Source: Corinectria fuckeliana (taxonomy: Eukaryota > Ascomycota > Sordariomycetes > Hypocreales > Nectriaceae). From it: a DNA stretch of 64,000 bases. Positions 41,120 to 52,838 of the stretch are shown piece after piece. Both the position numbers and the translations under genes were made by a program. Location: assembly GCA_019137255.1 (NCBI GenBank), contig WPDH01000135.1, positions 248,001-312,000 of the forward strand. The letters are read 5' to 3'. Numbering within the stretch: position 1 is the first letter of the stretch; each line of letters starts with the position of its first letter. Below the pieces are notes generated by a model. The model saw nothing but the letters and a program-made list of their open reading frames with translations, was not told the DNA's origin and ran no database searches.

Positions 41120-42122
41120 GTATACCTACTTCGGAATCGATTGGTCAGATGCCAACGTTGCAGGGCCGCAGACAGAACGGTTCATGGGTATACTTTCCCG
41201 GGTTCAAGATTCAAAAGGCTTTGGACATTTGTCTAACTTGATTCTGGACGTCATGAAACTCACTCAACAATTCCTTGGCTCTTCTGTGGCGATGGCTGGC
41301 AAGTAGGTTAGTTCTCTATGTGTGGTGACGTTTGTGACAGACACTTTCTGACTAGTTTCCAAATAGAGAGACAATGGGTAGACGACATTGAGACCGACCA
41401 CGTCTCCCTTCCAGCACAGGGAGAATTTCAAGGGCAACAGACGTTGTGGCAAACCTATAATGCCTTCTTCGCGGCATATTACCTTGCTACGCTGGATAGT
41501 AATGGGAACCCCAAGGACCCGGACAAATTGCCGCCCTACGGTTAGCAATGCAGATGGATGGCCTAATCCTGTTGGATAACAAAACTGACAATCTCCCCTA
41601 GAACCATGGTGGGTGGAAGACCTTCGGCAATACTTCTTTTCGCCACATGGTAAAGGATTTGCATGCAAATCTGGACAGAACTTGGGCTCGACCCTTTCGC
41701 AGACCAACCCGAGGCTAGTAGTCATCTGCCCAAAGAATGATGGCCTAGGTCGAGTCGGACTTTTGAATAGTACCGATTCTATAAACTCGGAAGATGAGTT
41801 GGTTCAGCCCCGTCGCAGCCTTTCCTTAACCCTTTTCCACGAAGTGGTCCATTTGGTAATCGGTAGTGAATCAAAGGATTTCGCTTGTAAGTTGCACAAA
41901 AAGATTGAGACATCGCGCCATGAAGAGCTGACCCGGTATGTAGACATGTTTGATGAAATATCCGGCAAAGACGTCACATTCCAAACTAAAGACATCATCA
42001 CGGTGGATCAGAGTGCGCTCAACCCGGAGTCGTACACCCTTTTTGGCTTGGCAGCGTATCTTTCAGAGCGGTACACGACATACAACTTAGCTAGCGGACA
42101 ATTCAAGACGAAACTTCCTTGA
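41118..42122 (+). CDS. Zincin-like (HExxH) putative metalloprotease, 5' end missing
   Basis: Three exons joined in phase: 41118 to about 41305, about 41355-41541, about 41602-42122. Intron 1 runs GTAGGT to GACTAG and intron 2 GTTAGC to CCCTAG. The third exon carries SLTLFHEVVHLVIGSESKD, an HExxH zinc motif preceded by the usual hydrophobic helix. A second tract, PESYTLFGLAAYLSERYTTY, resembles the region after the zinc site in fungal secreted zincins. The N-terminus (YTYFGIDWSDANVAGP) starts abruptly with no signal peptide, where most relatives are secreted. The ATG at 41118 overlaps the first codon of the opposite-strand chitinase-like fragment, so the 5' part is probably lost. Confidence 0.55.
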
Positions 42123-44340
42123 TGCAGGATAGATGAAATGATTAGGTAAGGAAGGCAAACCAATTGTTAGTGGATTGGTTGAGTTGAAGCAAGTTGGCGG
42201 CACTGCAACCTTTAATAGTTTTATGACCAGTGGGACAGTGCTTCTCTGTACCTTTATAGGGATATTTACACAAGGTGAGCGAATGAATAATCAATGCCAA
42301 GTCCTGTTTGCTGGGTACAAGATGAAACCCTGGCGTGGAAAGATGAAAACCAATATGTAATTTCTTTTGTACAACTATGGGTTTTGGTGGTCTTGACTAT
42401 TGCATCGTTGTGCTTATGTGCAGTATGAGGGAAAGAAGAGAACTGACCTGTAGAAAAGGAAAGTGAGCAAATTTTAATTTTAATATGAGAGTTTATACCA
42501 CATGCACCGTACAAACTCAAGACATTCGCAATAGGTAATCAACAAGACAGAGAATACCCGGAATATATGCCACGTGCAGCGGATCAGCACCTCTGCAAGC
42601 CTCCGAAAAGCCATCTTTTTTGGTTCTGCCGTCGATAGGATAATATGGGGGCATCAGCAGGATGTTCGCTTAAGTCAAGAAGCCGAGTTCATATGGCAGT
42701 CCATTGCATGATCAACGACCATTTGATATGTTTGTTAGTATTTGCCTTCTCGTGATTCCTCTTTCGTAGCAGGAGAAGTCCCTATTTCCAATCCCTCGAT
42801 AGAACCTCCCGGGTAAGTGTTTCTGTCCGGCCTGGGGCCTTTGCACTGAAGTGCGCTCTCCATCAACAAACTACAAAATTCAAAGAATATGTACCCGGCA
42901 AATTATGTTCTTCATACTTCTCTAAACAAATGATGTTATTTGCCTCCTCTTTCATCCATGCATCTGCAAATTATCTCAGACTGCGACTTAACACTGCGTG
43001 GCAAAGACAATCAATGTGACGAAGAAAATTTTAAGGGTCTCGCTTTGTTGATAGGAGGAATTCCGAGCTCTTTTTTATATACTTTTTTTTATCTCACAAA
43101 CACCAAGCCAAACTGAGGAGCTCTCCATCAGCAAGATAATCTCATACTTTGATGGGCGATTGTTCCCAGCTCGACCGATACCATAGTCTCTCAGGGAAGA
43201 TACATAGGCAACAAGATACAGGTAGACGCTTAGCATTTAATGCGCCGCTTAGTGCGGCGTCTGAGGTTTTCTATGGGGACCAAGTCCAGACGACAAGTAC
43301 CAGATGCAATGTTCAGGCTCTTCGTTGCCGAGCATGAGATCAGCTAAGATGGCATCATTCGTAGACCGTGCACCCTCAATCTGAAGAACGAAACAATACT
43401 ACGCACCATGATCGGTCGGCGCAAGTGTCCAATTATCGATATTCGCCAAGCGCGACATCGACTCCCCAGCTTCTGTAGCGGGGCAAAGCAAGGATCAGGC
43501 CTGCGGCTATGGCCGACGACGAAGCCGGAATCTCTGTCGGCAGAGATCAAGATCCACAGTTACGCGCCGACTTGCGGGGGGCCAAAAAGATGCATTGCCT
43601 CCTGAGCCAGCAGCGGCCCCATGTTGACCAGTTGCATCCTCTTCCTCTCGTCCGGTCGCTAAGCCAACTAATCACTATGTTTTGGGCAGCATTACTCGCG
43701 TATAACAAGTCTGGCGATGTGAACAACACGCTGAGCTGTGAGATCAGAAGGGTTTACAGAGCCGAACGAGATAAATCACCTTGCGCCCTGAATACCTCAA
43801 TGTTTTGCAGCAAGACTGGGGCCGAGGAGGTCGGGGTCGGAGATTTCCGGCGGGGAATCGGAAACCACCACGAATCAAATGGCAGATTTCATGCATGTGC
43901 AGCGCATGTCAAGCAAGGTGCTTCTAGCACTTTTTTTATTCATTTATTTCCTACCTTCGTGGGGCTTGCGAGATCTGCCTTCCGCGTCGTAGATCAGCAC
44001 GACGCAGAATACAGTGTACGTTTGCCGTGGGTCGCTATTTGACAACTCATCGTGTGTGGAGGTAAGCTGGGTTAGATGCTGTTGTCTTTGCGTCGGCTTC
44101 AGGGATCAAGCCGACATTCCGATCGTGTCGGTAGACGCCATACGCAATGTCTCGGATGTTTTCGGCGACAGCCTTCAGTTCAGAGCTGCATTATCAAGAC
44201 AATTTCACCTATATAAGACCTTGTTTACCTCCCTCATAAACGAAAAGAATCCATCACTACCAATCCATCAATACAAACACCTCAGTCACTATTCACAATC
44301 ACCACTTACCTTTCCAACGCTTCAACCAACACCAGCCAAG
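42123..44340. other. Gene-poor stretch, 2.2 kb
   Basis: No supportable gene. A 177-codon plus frame at 43509-44042 has no recognisable domain and Arg/Ser-shifted composition. A small hairpin, CGCCGC-TTAGT-GCGGCG, lies at about 43243-43259. The last 150 bases form the promoter of the small gene at 44341. Confidence 0.5.
44210..44217 (+). promoter_or_regulatory. TATA box of the 83-residue gene
   Basis: TATATAAG lies 124 bases before ATG 44341. It is followed by a C/A-rich leader with CCATCA/CAATCACC repeats, the layout of strongly expressed fungal genes. Confidence 0.6.
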
Positions 44341-44718
44341 ATGTCTGCTCCCAGCGCGTGAGTCTTCCCTGCCACCTTCCTTGTCGACCTGAAGGACCCA
44401 AGCCCCCTCTCCCATGACCTTAACACTTCGGCAGCCTCACCAAGAACTACGAGTCCGACTCCGAGAGCCAGGGCCAGAGCCAGTTCGTTGTTCCTCTGCC
44501 CACTGCCACCGGTCTCAACCGATCTGCCGGTAAGTCTACTCGACACTTGACTCGGATATCCTCTCACACTTATCATAGGCCGCCTCCTTAAGGGCGCCAC
44601 CGACGATGAGGGCAATCAGAAGGCCGCTGCCCTCCTTGTTGGCATCAAGCTTGATATCGAGGCCGAGGTCCACTTGACTGCTCGTGTCAAGGGTGACGTC
44701 TGTGTTGGCCTTTACTAG
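44341..44718 (+). CDS. Small conserved fungal protein, 83 residues, unknown function
   Basis: Three exons: 44341-44357 (17 nt), 44435-44529 and 44579-44718, with GTGAGT and GTAAGT donors and GGCAG and ATAG acceptors. The frame closes exactly at 252 nt. The protein begins MSAPSALTKNYESDSESQ, has a Gln/Ser-rich N-terminus, then GRLLKGATDDEGNQKAAALL and ends LDIEAEVHLTARVKGDVCVG plus LY. The alternating 'L.I..EV.L.ARVKGDi.vGL' pattern is a recurring signature of small fungal proteins without a known role, probably a beta-strand repeat. No signal peptide. Easily missed because each exon is short. The TATA box and leader suggest real expression. Confidence 0.75.
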
Positions 44719-47198
44719 ATCCCTAATGATTGAGCTCGTTCTTGACTCCTAGAGGATATTCGGAAGGCGACATTAAATGTAGCCCTGCCGATGTCTACGA
44801 CTGAGTGAGAAAGGCATCTCAAGAAATGGAGTCTGTTCAAAACGACCACAAGGCTACCTTATCTATGACATTCTTGATACGTCTATACTATAAAATGACC
44901 GCGGTTACACATACATGAGACTTCTACTTGTCCTCGGTGAACAGATAACAACACCCAACTTGCATTGGTGGAAGCCATTTTATACACCGCACTGCCTCGG
45001 CTCACTATTTAAATGGCGAAGACTTCACAGTAGCCGGGCCTGAGTCTATCTGAATTGGATATCCAATCAAGGTCGTAGATATCCCAAGGTTCGTTGTTGT
45101 TCATTGACTGAGCGTGGAAGGGTGGCGCCGTGGTCAGCTGTTAGCATATGCACTCCACGCTAGTACGGATGAATCAGATCTTCCAAAACATTTTTTGACT
45201 CAAGTAATGTGACCGTTGGCTGTGGCTGATTTCCCCTTTGCTCGGGTGAGCCTAGATACGAGTTCACTAAATAAGGCACCACGCTGAGAACGATGGCCCA
45301 GTTGGGAATGATATCCAGGAGACTATTGCTAATTCTATCCCTAGCGCCAACATTCAGCATCCAAGTGAGATAGTTCGTAGGATAAATAGAAGCGGTCTGT
45401 TCACTACTTAATTTTTATTTCTCAGTCGTGCCCGCCTCGATTCCCAAATGTCGTTATGTCTCGATACCAGTCCGTTGAACCACCTACGACCCCTCTACTA
45501 CGCACCACTGCATGATGAGTTCTTATTTCCCTCGCTGTCATACTGCTGGCTGTAGTCGCCCATGCACCAGCCGTCTTCGCACGCATCTGTGCACCAGACC
45601 TGACAACGTCGTCTTCGGAGCCTAAGACCACCACAACCTCATCATCCGCAACATCAACTCTCCGTTGTAACCCCATCCTTACCGATATGCCGATTACCTG
45701 CAGAGACACTAGGTGTTACGCAATCGCCGGCCACATATACCACGGCAAGCCCGTTAACAATGGAATTTAGCAAAGGCATGTCAACTTCAATCAAGCAGTA
45801 GGCAAGTGCCATCAGGACTTGGTAGGGGAGGTTCAGGCAGAAGATTATTAGTGAAGGACTTAGAATGGAGCGAGTAGATGTATTGTGCGGTGGAAGAAGT
45901 GGAAATCCTGGTCTGCCTCAATGAACATGCTCCACCCTCGAACCTCGAAGCCCCCAACGCATGTCGAGGAGATATTTTGAATTGATGGAACACCCAAGTG
46001 AGAATATATACAAGTAGGTGTTCGATGAGTAGCTGATGCAACCAAAATAAATCCGTCCATTCTTCCCTACCAAGCCGGGTATATCGATACATAGAGCCCC
46101 AATGGTGGGCGCTGGTTAGGTGGGGCTCTGTAGTTTGCGTGTGGTTCGGAGTTGACTGCGTTGCGAACAGAAATTGTTTCGATTGAAGGGCTTCTGGAGG
46201 TCAGGGAGTTTAGATTATGGTTGTTCACTTCGTCTAGAGTTCCATCCTCCACTAAACATAACATTGACATTGATTAGCCCAATAATGTGGCCTCGGAACC
46301 GTGCCGAAGACGTGGCGTATGGGGTAGGGGAGAGCACTAACGTGAGTACTTGGATGCTTCAGAGCTGGAGTTTCTCCAGAGCCTCCATAAAATCAAGGTC
46401 GCTGCAGGGACGTTGATGAGGACCCCGATGATGGAAATGATGGCTTCCTTTAAGACGGCCATTGTCTTTTTGAGGAACCTATTGTAAGAATGAGAAACAG
46501 GGCTTGGCTACAGAACCTCAATTCATGGGGGTAATGGAGACTGCTATATATGCTCAGGCTTTGCGAATTTTGGCAAACTTCCAATCACAGAAACAAGGCA
46601 TTTCTACTTGGCTTAGACACAGCCACATGACTACGCGGCTTGCCCAACAACCGTAATCTGACCACGATGAAAAGCGAATTCTGGGCATGACCAACCAGAA
46701 ACAAGGGCCCAGTAGATCAAGAGGAGTGTCCCGGCAAGGGCCACATGGGCCAGAAGAAATCGAATTTTGGCAAAAGCCATTCACGGCCATATCTCTCCGT
46801 CTCTCTGCTGCACAATTGCGGAGTAGTAAGCGTAGCGAATTTTGGACAAGGCCAAGCAAATTCATATGTCAACTAAAAATGAGGCAGTACCTGTCGTCCT
46901 GATTGGACCCGGACCACGCCAACCTAGCCGATAGCTGCGTGCGTTCCGCGTCTCGGTCAGAGGCAAAGTGCACTTTGAGATGCCCGGTAGCATTTGCTGG
47001 CCTCAGGCACTTAGCCTGGCTACAGTTATTAAAGAGGCCGCCCCAATCCAACTGTGTAGACGCAAGACTCAAGACTCTAGAGATTCAAGCTACACCTGGA
47101 GTCAACCCTTAACCCTCCCTCATTCCCATTTCGAAATATCCTTTTTAAAGCCCGGTTGCTTTCAAGGCCTCCACCATTCACCCCTCGTGCCACTCACT
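44719..47198. other. Gene-poor stretch, 2.5 kb
   Basis: No robust gene apart from the speculative small secreted peptide listed at 45448. CGAATTTTGG(C/A)A occurs three times at about 46562, 46757 and 46836, suggesting a short dispersed repeat. Other frames lack domains. Confidence 0.45.
45448..45770 (+). CDS. Possible small secreted four-cysteine peptide
   Basis: If exon 45448-45469 is joined to 45520-45770, a 90-residue frame results. It has a strong hydrophobic signal (LISLAVILLAVVAHAPAVFA), a Ser/Thr-rich spacer and four cysteines in RICAPDL, LRCNP, ITCRDTRC. The intron would have an unusual GTCCGT donor and GAG acceptor. Without it the secretory frame is preceded at once by TGA TGA. The size and layout resemble fungal effector candidates, but the gene model rests on a weak splice and no homologue is recognised. 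Confidence 0.25.
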
Positions 47199-50100
47199 AT
47201 GTCCCGGGCGCCGAGAATTCCCACGGCGGAGTGGGACAGGCACAAAGAGCACATACGCTCTCTGTATCTCGACCAAGACAAGACATTGGAAGAAGTCATC
47301 AATCGGATGAAGGGAAAACATGCCTTTAACCCCACGTAAGTCTCCCGTTCTTTGTTGATTGAGCAGCGACATGCACTTTGAGTAGTTGCGCTTGGCTCAT
47401 CCGCGTAATTAAGGGATGCTGATCTGATCAATCGTCGCTTAGAAAGGCACAATACATCCGCAAGCTAGAGACTTGGAAAATGCGAAAGAATCTTACCAAG
47501 GAAGACTGGAAGCATGCCAACACGCTCGTCCGAAAGAGAAAGGCAACAGGAAAAGACACCGAGCTTGTCGTAGGCGCCCGAATCGTTGGGGGCAAGAAGT
47601 TGAAGAAGGAGTTGGGTAGGTACGCCTACCTCCAAAGCTTCGTTCGAGCCGAATCTGGTAAGTTCTGGTCCATTCTGGGCACTGCTCATATTTGTGTACT
47701 GAGCTGCCTCTAGCCGAACAGGATGCTAAAGTCGACAAAATCATTGCTCGGACTCCACCTTCAGCCCCATGCTCCTTTATCCTATGCAGCAACCTACCTT
47801 GGTTCCAGTTTCAAGACTGTCTGGACGAATCAGGTGTTTATTTCATGATCATTGTCTACTACTCCAATCTAACACATTGCAGCAGGCTCTAAATCGCCGA
47901 TTCTGAGCCTTGTACGGAGTCCCCCAATGTCTTCATCTGGACCTATCATACCGCCCCATACCGACCTTGCCTTTGTGCTAGCTAGGGAGTTCCTTGAAGG
48001 CGCCTGTTCGGGCACTGTCGTGAATGCTCATGGCTTCCATGATTTGGCTAGCATGTTCAAGGACTTGTTGCCTAAAAGACAAAGCGGCAACTTTGACCTT
48101 CATAACCAAACGCTATCGCAGCCACAGCAGCTAGTCTAGGTTCTCCAATGGACAGTCTATTTGTCTTCAAACAATCTCCTTTATCCCCAAAAGTTGGACA
48201 ATCTTCTGAGATGGGTCATTCAAACTGGAAATATGTTGGCTATAGATCAGCTTCTCAGAGTAGGAGGACCGACAACCCAAACTTTTGCCTCAAATCTCCT
48301 CGTCAGCGCCGTCAGAATTGAGAGTAAAGGCATTGTCAAAGCACTCCTTGATCGGGGGGTCAGCCCTGACAGCACGGACTCTCACGTTTCTGGTCTGCAG
48401 ATTGCCGTGGAGTCTGAGAACCTTGAGATAACTCAGCTGCTTTTGGACCACGGAGCTGATGCCGATCTCTTCGGACCGGAATCTTCCTACCCTTTGAGTC
48501 TTGCCGTTGGCCATGGCAGCTTCCAGCTTGTGACGATCCTGATTGTGGCTGGAGCAAACGTTGAAGGGCCTTCTAATCTCATAGGTGCAGAATCTCCACT
48601 TTTGGGAGCTATCCGTAGTCGAAATCTCCAAATTGTCGAGCTACTGATAGCTTCTGGCGCAAATATCAATAACATGGCCATGAACTTTGGTTCTGCACTT
48701 CAGAGGGCAACTGGCATGGACGACCTTAATATCGTCAAGATCTTAATTGATGCCGGGGCGGACGTTAACATCCCTCTCGGCGATGAGTACGCAACTTTCA
48801 GAGACAGCAGTCCCAAAGAATTCCGGCTACTCTGTACCCCGATTCAGTTTGCTACTTCAAATGGGAACAAGGAAATCGTCCGGCTCTTGCTCGACGCTGG
48901 CGCATTCATCAACGATACCCAGCCCCAAAGCTGGGTAACTACCCACCCTTGGGTAGAAATGGCCCGGAATCTGGAGGAAGCCAGGAGGAGATGGAGAGGA
49001 CCACTTCAATTGTCAATGTTGAACGGCGATCTTGGCATGGCTGAGCTTCTTTTGGACGCTGGCGCCGATCCTAACGTGGTCGATGCCACTGGTACAACCG
49101 CACTGCAAGTTATATCTGCAGACGGTCAGTCGAGCAGCGACCGGAGCTTGGAAATGACACGGCTGCTCTTAAGTCGAGGCGCTAACGTGAATGCCCCTGT
49201 TGGTCGAACTCGTCATGCGATGACTGCTCTCCAGGCGGCCGCAAGGAACAAAGACATGGACTCAGTCAACCTGCTGTTGGAAAGAGGCGCCGATCCGAAC
49301 GCACCTCCTTGTGACAAGGGGGGGCGAACGGCGATACAAGCAGCGGCTGAGTCTTCGAGCTTGGATCTAGTCCTGCGACTTATCGCAGCAGGCGCAGACG
49401 TAAACGCCTACGCTACCACAGAAGATGGACTCACTGTACTCCAAGCTGCAGCTTTTTCAGGGAACCTAGAACTGGTCAACATGCTACTCCAGCTAGGTGC
49501 TGAGGTCAATGCCGTAGCATCAGCGATAGGTGGAAAGACGGCTTTGCAAGCCGCCATTGAGATACAGCGCCCAGATGTGGTCCAGCGGCTGCTTGATGGC
49601 GGTGCAGACATCAACCAAATCGGAGCCGGACGTACTACACTGGTTACAGCCATCCATGCGTGCAAGGGCAAGCACGGGTTGGTGGATCAGATCATCAAGT
49701 TGCTCATAGCAAGTGGCATCGACCCTGACCCTCCCATGGCCAGAGAAACAGCACTGGGAATTGCAACCTACAAGGGACTCACTGACCTGGTTAGTTGGCT
49801 TTTGAGTGTCGGAGCTGACAGCAATAAACCGTCGCTCTACCCTTGTCAGGAGTCTCTTTTGAAAGCTCCGGTCGGAGCAACACCACTTCTGATCGCTATC
49901 GAAAAGTACCGCCTAGAGGAGGCCAAGATGCTGCTAGATGCAGGGGCGGATCCAAATCTTTCTTCCCCTAGTGAGAAAGATTATCCAGTTCAGTCGGCTG
50001 TTTATTGGGATCGTGGGCTAGACGCGGAAGTAGTGATGCAGATGCTCATCGGTAGAGGTGCAGATGTAAATGCCCCCCCGTCGGGCTGGTCGAGTTTCAC

Positions 50101-50587
50101 AGCACTTCAAAGAGCCATCATCACACGACGACATAGCTTAACAAATGTGCTACTTAATGCTGGGGCGAACGTCAACGCTCCGGCATATGAATCGAATGGT
50201 AAGACCGCCTTGCAAACTGCAGCTGAGCAGGGCGATCTGCATCTTGCACGAGAGCTTATATCCCGTGGCGCGCATGTCAACGCACCGGCAGCGCCTGAAT
50301 GGGGTGCAACAGCGCTGCAGTGTGCTGCCGCGGCGGGAAATATCAACCTGGCAATGTTGCTTCTTGAGAACGGGGCAGATGTCAATGCTGAAGCCGCAGA
50401 ATATGAAGGGCGCACAGCACTTGAGGCAGCAGCGGAGCATGGTCGTCTAGATATGGTATGCCTCTTGCTAGAGAATGATGGGGACATGGATTCTTTGGAG
50501 GAGCGGTGCCAGGAGGCGGCTGAGCTTGCGGAGTGGGAGCATCACCAGATAATTGCTAGATTGCTTCGAGAGTGGAAGAGGCCGTGA
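47199..50587 (+). pseudogene. Clr5-ankyrin repeat protein interrupted by one in-frame TAG
   Basis: Four exons: 47199-47335, 47443-47657, 47714-47833 and 47883-50587, all GT...AG. The total of 3177 nt closes exactly, apart from TAG at 48137-48139. The N-terminus is a Clr5 domain: PTAEWDRHKEHIRSLYLDQD, KTLEEVINRMKG, YIRKLETWKMRKN. The centre (DLAFVLAREFLEGACSG) is the usual linker. After the stop the same frame gives YLSSNNLLYPQKLDNLLRWV and about 20 ankyrin repeats to the C-terminus, many in the regular form RTALEAAAEHGRLDMVCLLL then ENGADVN. Such proteins are thought to act through protein binding; their role is unknown. No intron can remove the TAG cleanly, so either a CAG-to-TAG type nonsense change or readthrough splits it. 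Confidence 0.8.
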
Positions 50588-50979
50588 GGGAAGGTGCTGG
50601 GAGCGTCGTCGAAGCGTGTTTGAGCAAGACTGTTTCATCGTTTCACTTGATATAGAATAGTGATAACAACACGATTCTAAACTATCATCATGCCGTTTTC
50701 CGAGCCCAGCGGGCAATCATTTGCATGTTTGATATCTCATAACTAACAATAGCCATGCAGGCTTAAGAGTACTACTACAAGACTACCATCATATTCTGCG
50801 GAGTGTTTCAGCCTCTGTGTCTTGTTAAAGGGTGCTGCCTAGTAAAATGGTTGGATGCAATTATCAATTTCCATGCGTACCTTAGTAAAGGTTTGAGGCA
50901 ATTCAACAATGACACGCTCAAAGTATTCTTCTTTTGCAGAGTGACTTTGCTTCAGGCGTACCCACCATTTAGTGCGTGG
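50588..50979. other. Tail-to-tail spacer
   Basis: No gene seen between the ankyrin-gene stop and the converging Zn2Cys6 gene stop. Confidence 0.5.
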
Positions 50980-52662
50980 TTAGGTAGAACAGGTCGTATA
51001 GTCTAGGGATATGCGGAGCAGTGTCTCAGCGCTCCGCAGCCAACTATCGTCTTTCCACTTGGTCTTTCCGTGTATATGTTTCAGGGCGGCTCGGACGATG
51101 TAGGGATAACTCGGAGCAATGCAGAAAGCCAAGCTCAGGTCTAGGTTGTCGTGGACTTCGACGATGTCCAAGATCATCTTTGTAGCGGCGTCAAGTGCAG
51201 AGTGAGAGCGCTCAAACCATTCCTCGAAAGACTCATCCTCGGCGTTGATTATATAGGGACGCTGGCTAAGAATGTGCCAGTGCAGTGTGCACATGGCCCT
51301 ATATTTGGTTAACACAATGCTCGAATGTGTAGCACAATGCTAGCTTCAAAGGTAAACTGACTTGATGGTGCTTGCTATCGCCTCACAGAGAATACCTCCT
51401 TTCCCAACACACTGCTGCAACAGGGTCGCCAAGAACTCCCGGAGAGTAGTATCCAAGCCTTGAAGTTGGATTAGCCTGGAGTCGAAGCTTTGGACCTGGA
51501 AGACTCTGAAGACTTGATCTAGAAGCCAAGCCGCTTGAGCAGCTCGACCAAAGCTTCCAGTGTCTGCAGAGCTCAGGCATGATACAGAAACGCAGGGTAC
51601 CATTTCGGGGGCTAAATATTCGCTCTGCTCTAGGATAGCTGGTTCAGTCGGAAGCCGAATATCCCCACCGGAGATGACGGTAATCAGCGGTTGTTCAGAA
51701 ACGCTGATGTCGCAGAAGAATGCCCTTAAGTTGCCCTGACATTAGCACCATCTGTATCAAAGGTGTCTGGATGAGAGTGGAACGAGACAGCGGGAATGGG
51801 GGAGGGGAGAGGAATTACCGCTCGCAGATGATGAGCCCCCACCACGTATTAGCTGCTTCTTCATTCTCCAACATAGCCTCTCTGTCAATATCTTTATCCG
51901 TACAAGGTCGCTTGTAGAAGTGGAGGCGTGCGGCATATCCCATACGAGCACAGCCCGCGATAAACGCAAAGGCGTCATCTGGCCGGCCCTGAGTATACTC
52001 GTATAAGGCCAGCAAGAGACCCGCCTGGATCGGGTGGACCGAGACAGGGAAGCATCCTTGTACTTGAGCAAAGAGCGACCTTGTGGCTAGATGCAAGGAC
52101 CGTCGATCAGCCAGTCGAGAATCAGTCGCAAGTCCGGAACCTCCGTTGGGCCATCCTAATATTTGGGACGATGTGATCAGGCAGATGCTCAGGAGGAGGA
52201 CAGAAAACCCTGCCGATGGTGCTGAGCCTAGCTTGATGAGGTTGCGTTGGAAGCGCCTTCGGGAGATGAAAGGTAGGTGTCGATGCATGCCCTGGAAATA
52301 GCGAGCACTGATGTCATCCACGAACAGGCCTGTTCCACTGATCAAGTCATGGACCTGGAGATACAGGCTGGCCTCTAGTGCTGCTGGCTCTGAGGGAATT
52401 GTGTGTGGCAGAAACAAGGGAAAGGATGTGGCAATAGCATTGTCTAGCCGTGGTCGTAGTCTTTGTCGTGATTGATAATCACAGCTCAAGCCTTTCCTAC
52501 TATCGTTACGTCTCTACTTGAGTCGATTCTGGCTTCGGATGCATACCTTGTGCAGTATCCGCAACAGGGCAATACCTTATCACACCTCTTCTTGCGGGTC
52601 TTGCAGATGCCGCAGACTTGGGCGGCGTGAGGTGCTTTGGAACGGCCGCCGTCGGCCGCCAT
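50980..52662 (-). CDS. Zn2Cys6 transcription factor, divergent from a dehydrogenase
   Basis: Four exons (minus order): 52547-52662, 51819-52496, 51362-51724 and 50980-51298. The frame closes at 1476 nt, 491 residues. Start ATG 52662 lies inside a CGGCCGCC-rich tract. The zinc cluster is VCGICKTRKKRC, DKVLPCCGYC, TRKGLSC (C-x2-C-x6-C-x6-C-x2-C-x6-C). It is split by the first intron (GTATGC...GTAG), which falls within the TRKGLSC segment. The middle region (RYFQGMHRHLPFISRRRFQR, VHPIQAGLLLALYEYTQGRP, AFIAGCARMGYAARLHF) is the fungal regulator domain of the type found with secondary-metabolism or stress genes. Head-to-head with a short-chain dehydrogenase, 383 bp away; control of that gene is a reasonable inference. 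Confidence 0.92.
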
Positions 52663-52838
52663 GTTGAGTAGAGAGTTGTGTGATGGTAGAGTTGCCCTGG
52701 CCACATACAGGGAGATTTATAATAGACTAGGTACTTATGCTTGGTGCGCATCTATACCCCGCTTTAACTGATTTGTAAAACATCTTGTCCAATAATGAAC
52801 TTGCTGCTGACGGCCGCCGTCGGGAGTGTCGGCCGCCG
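52643..52838. promoter_or_regulatory. Four CGGCCGCC boxes at a divergent regulator/SDR promoter
   Basis: CGGCCGCC occurs at 52643-52650 and 52653-52660, overlapping the regulator's first codons. CGGCCGCCG occurs at 52811-52819 and 52830-52838, with an additional CGG at 52821. The upstream pair is a direct repeat 19 bp apart (start to start). CGG triplets in pairs are the standard recognition unit of Zn2Cys6 proteins, and one is encoded here, so autoregulation plus SDR control is a testable inference. Confidence 0.5.

Noticed and set aside
43509..44042. 177-codon plus frame
   Set aside because: No domain, no coding-like residue pattern and no supporting promoter; probably chance.
46554..46904. 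Frames containing repeated CGAATTTTGG motifs
   Set aside because: The three motif copies are short and unevenly spaced, not enough to call a mobile element or gene.
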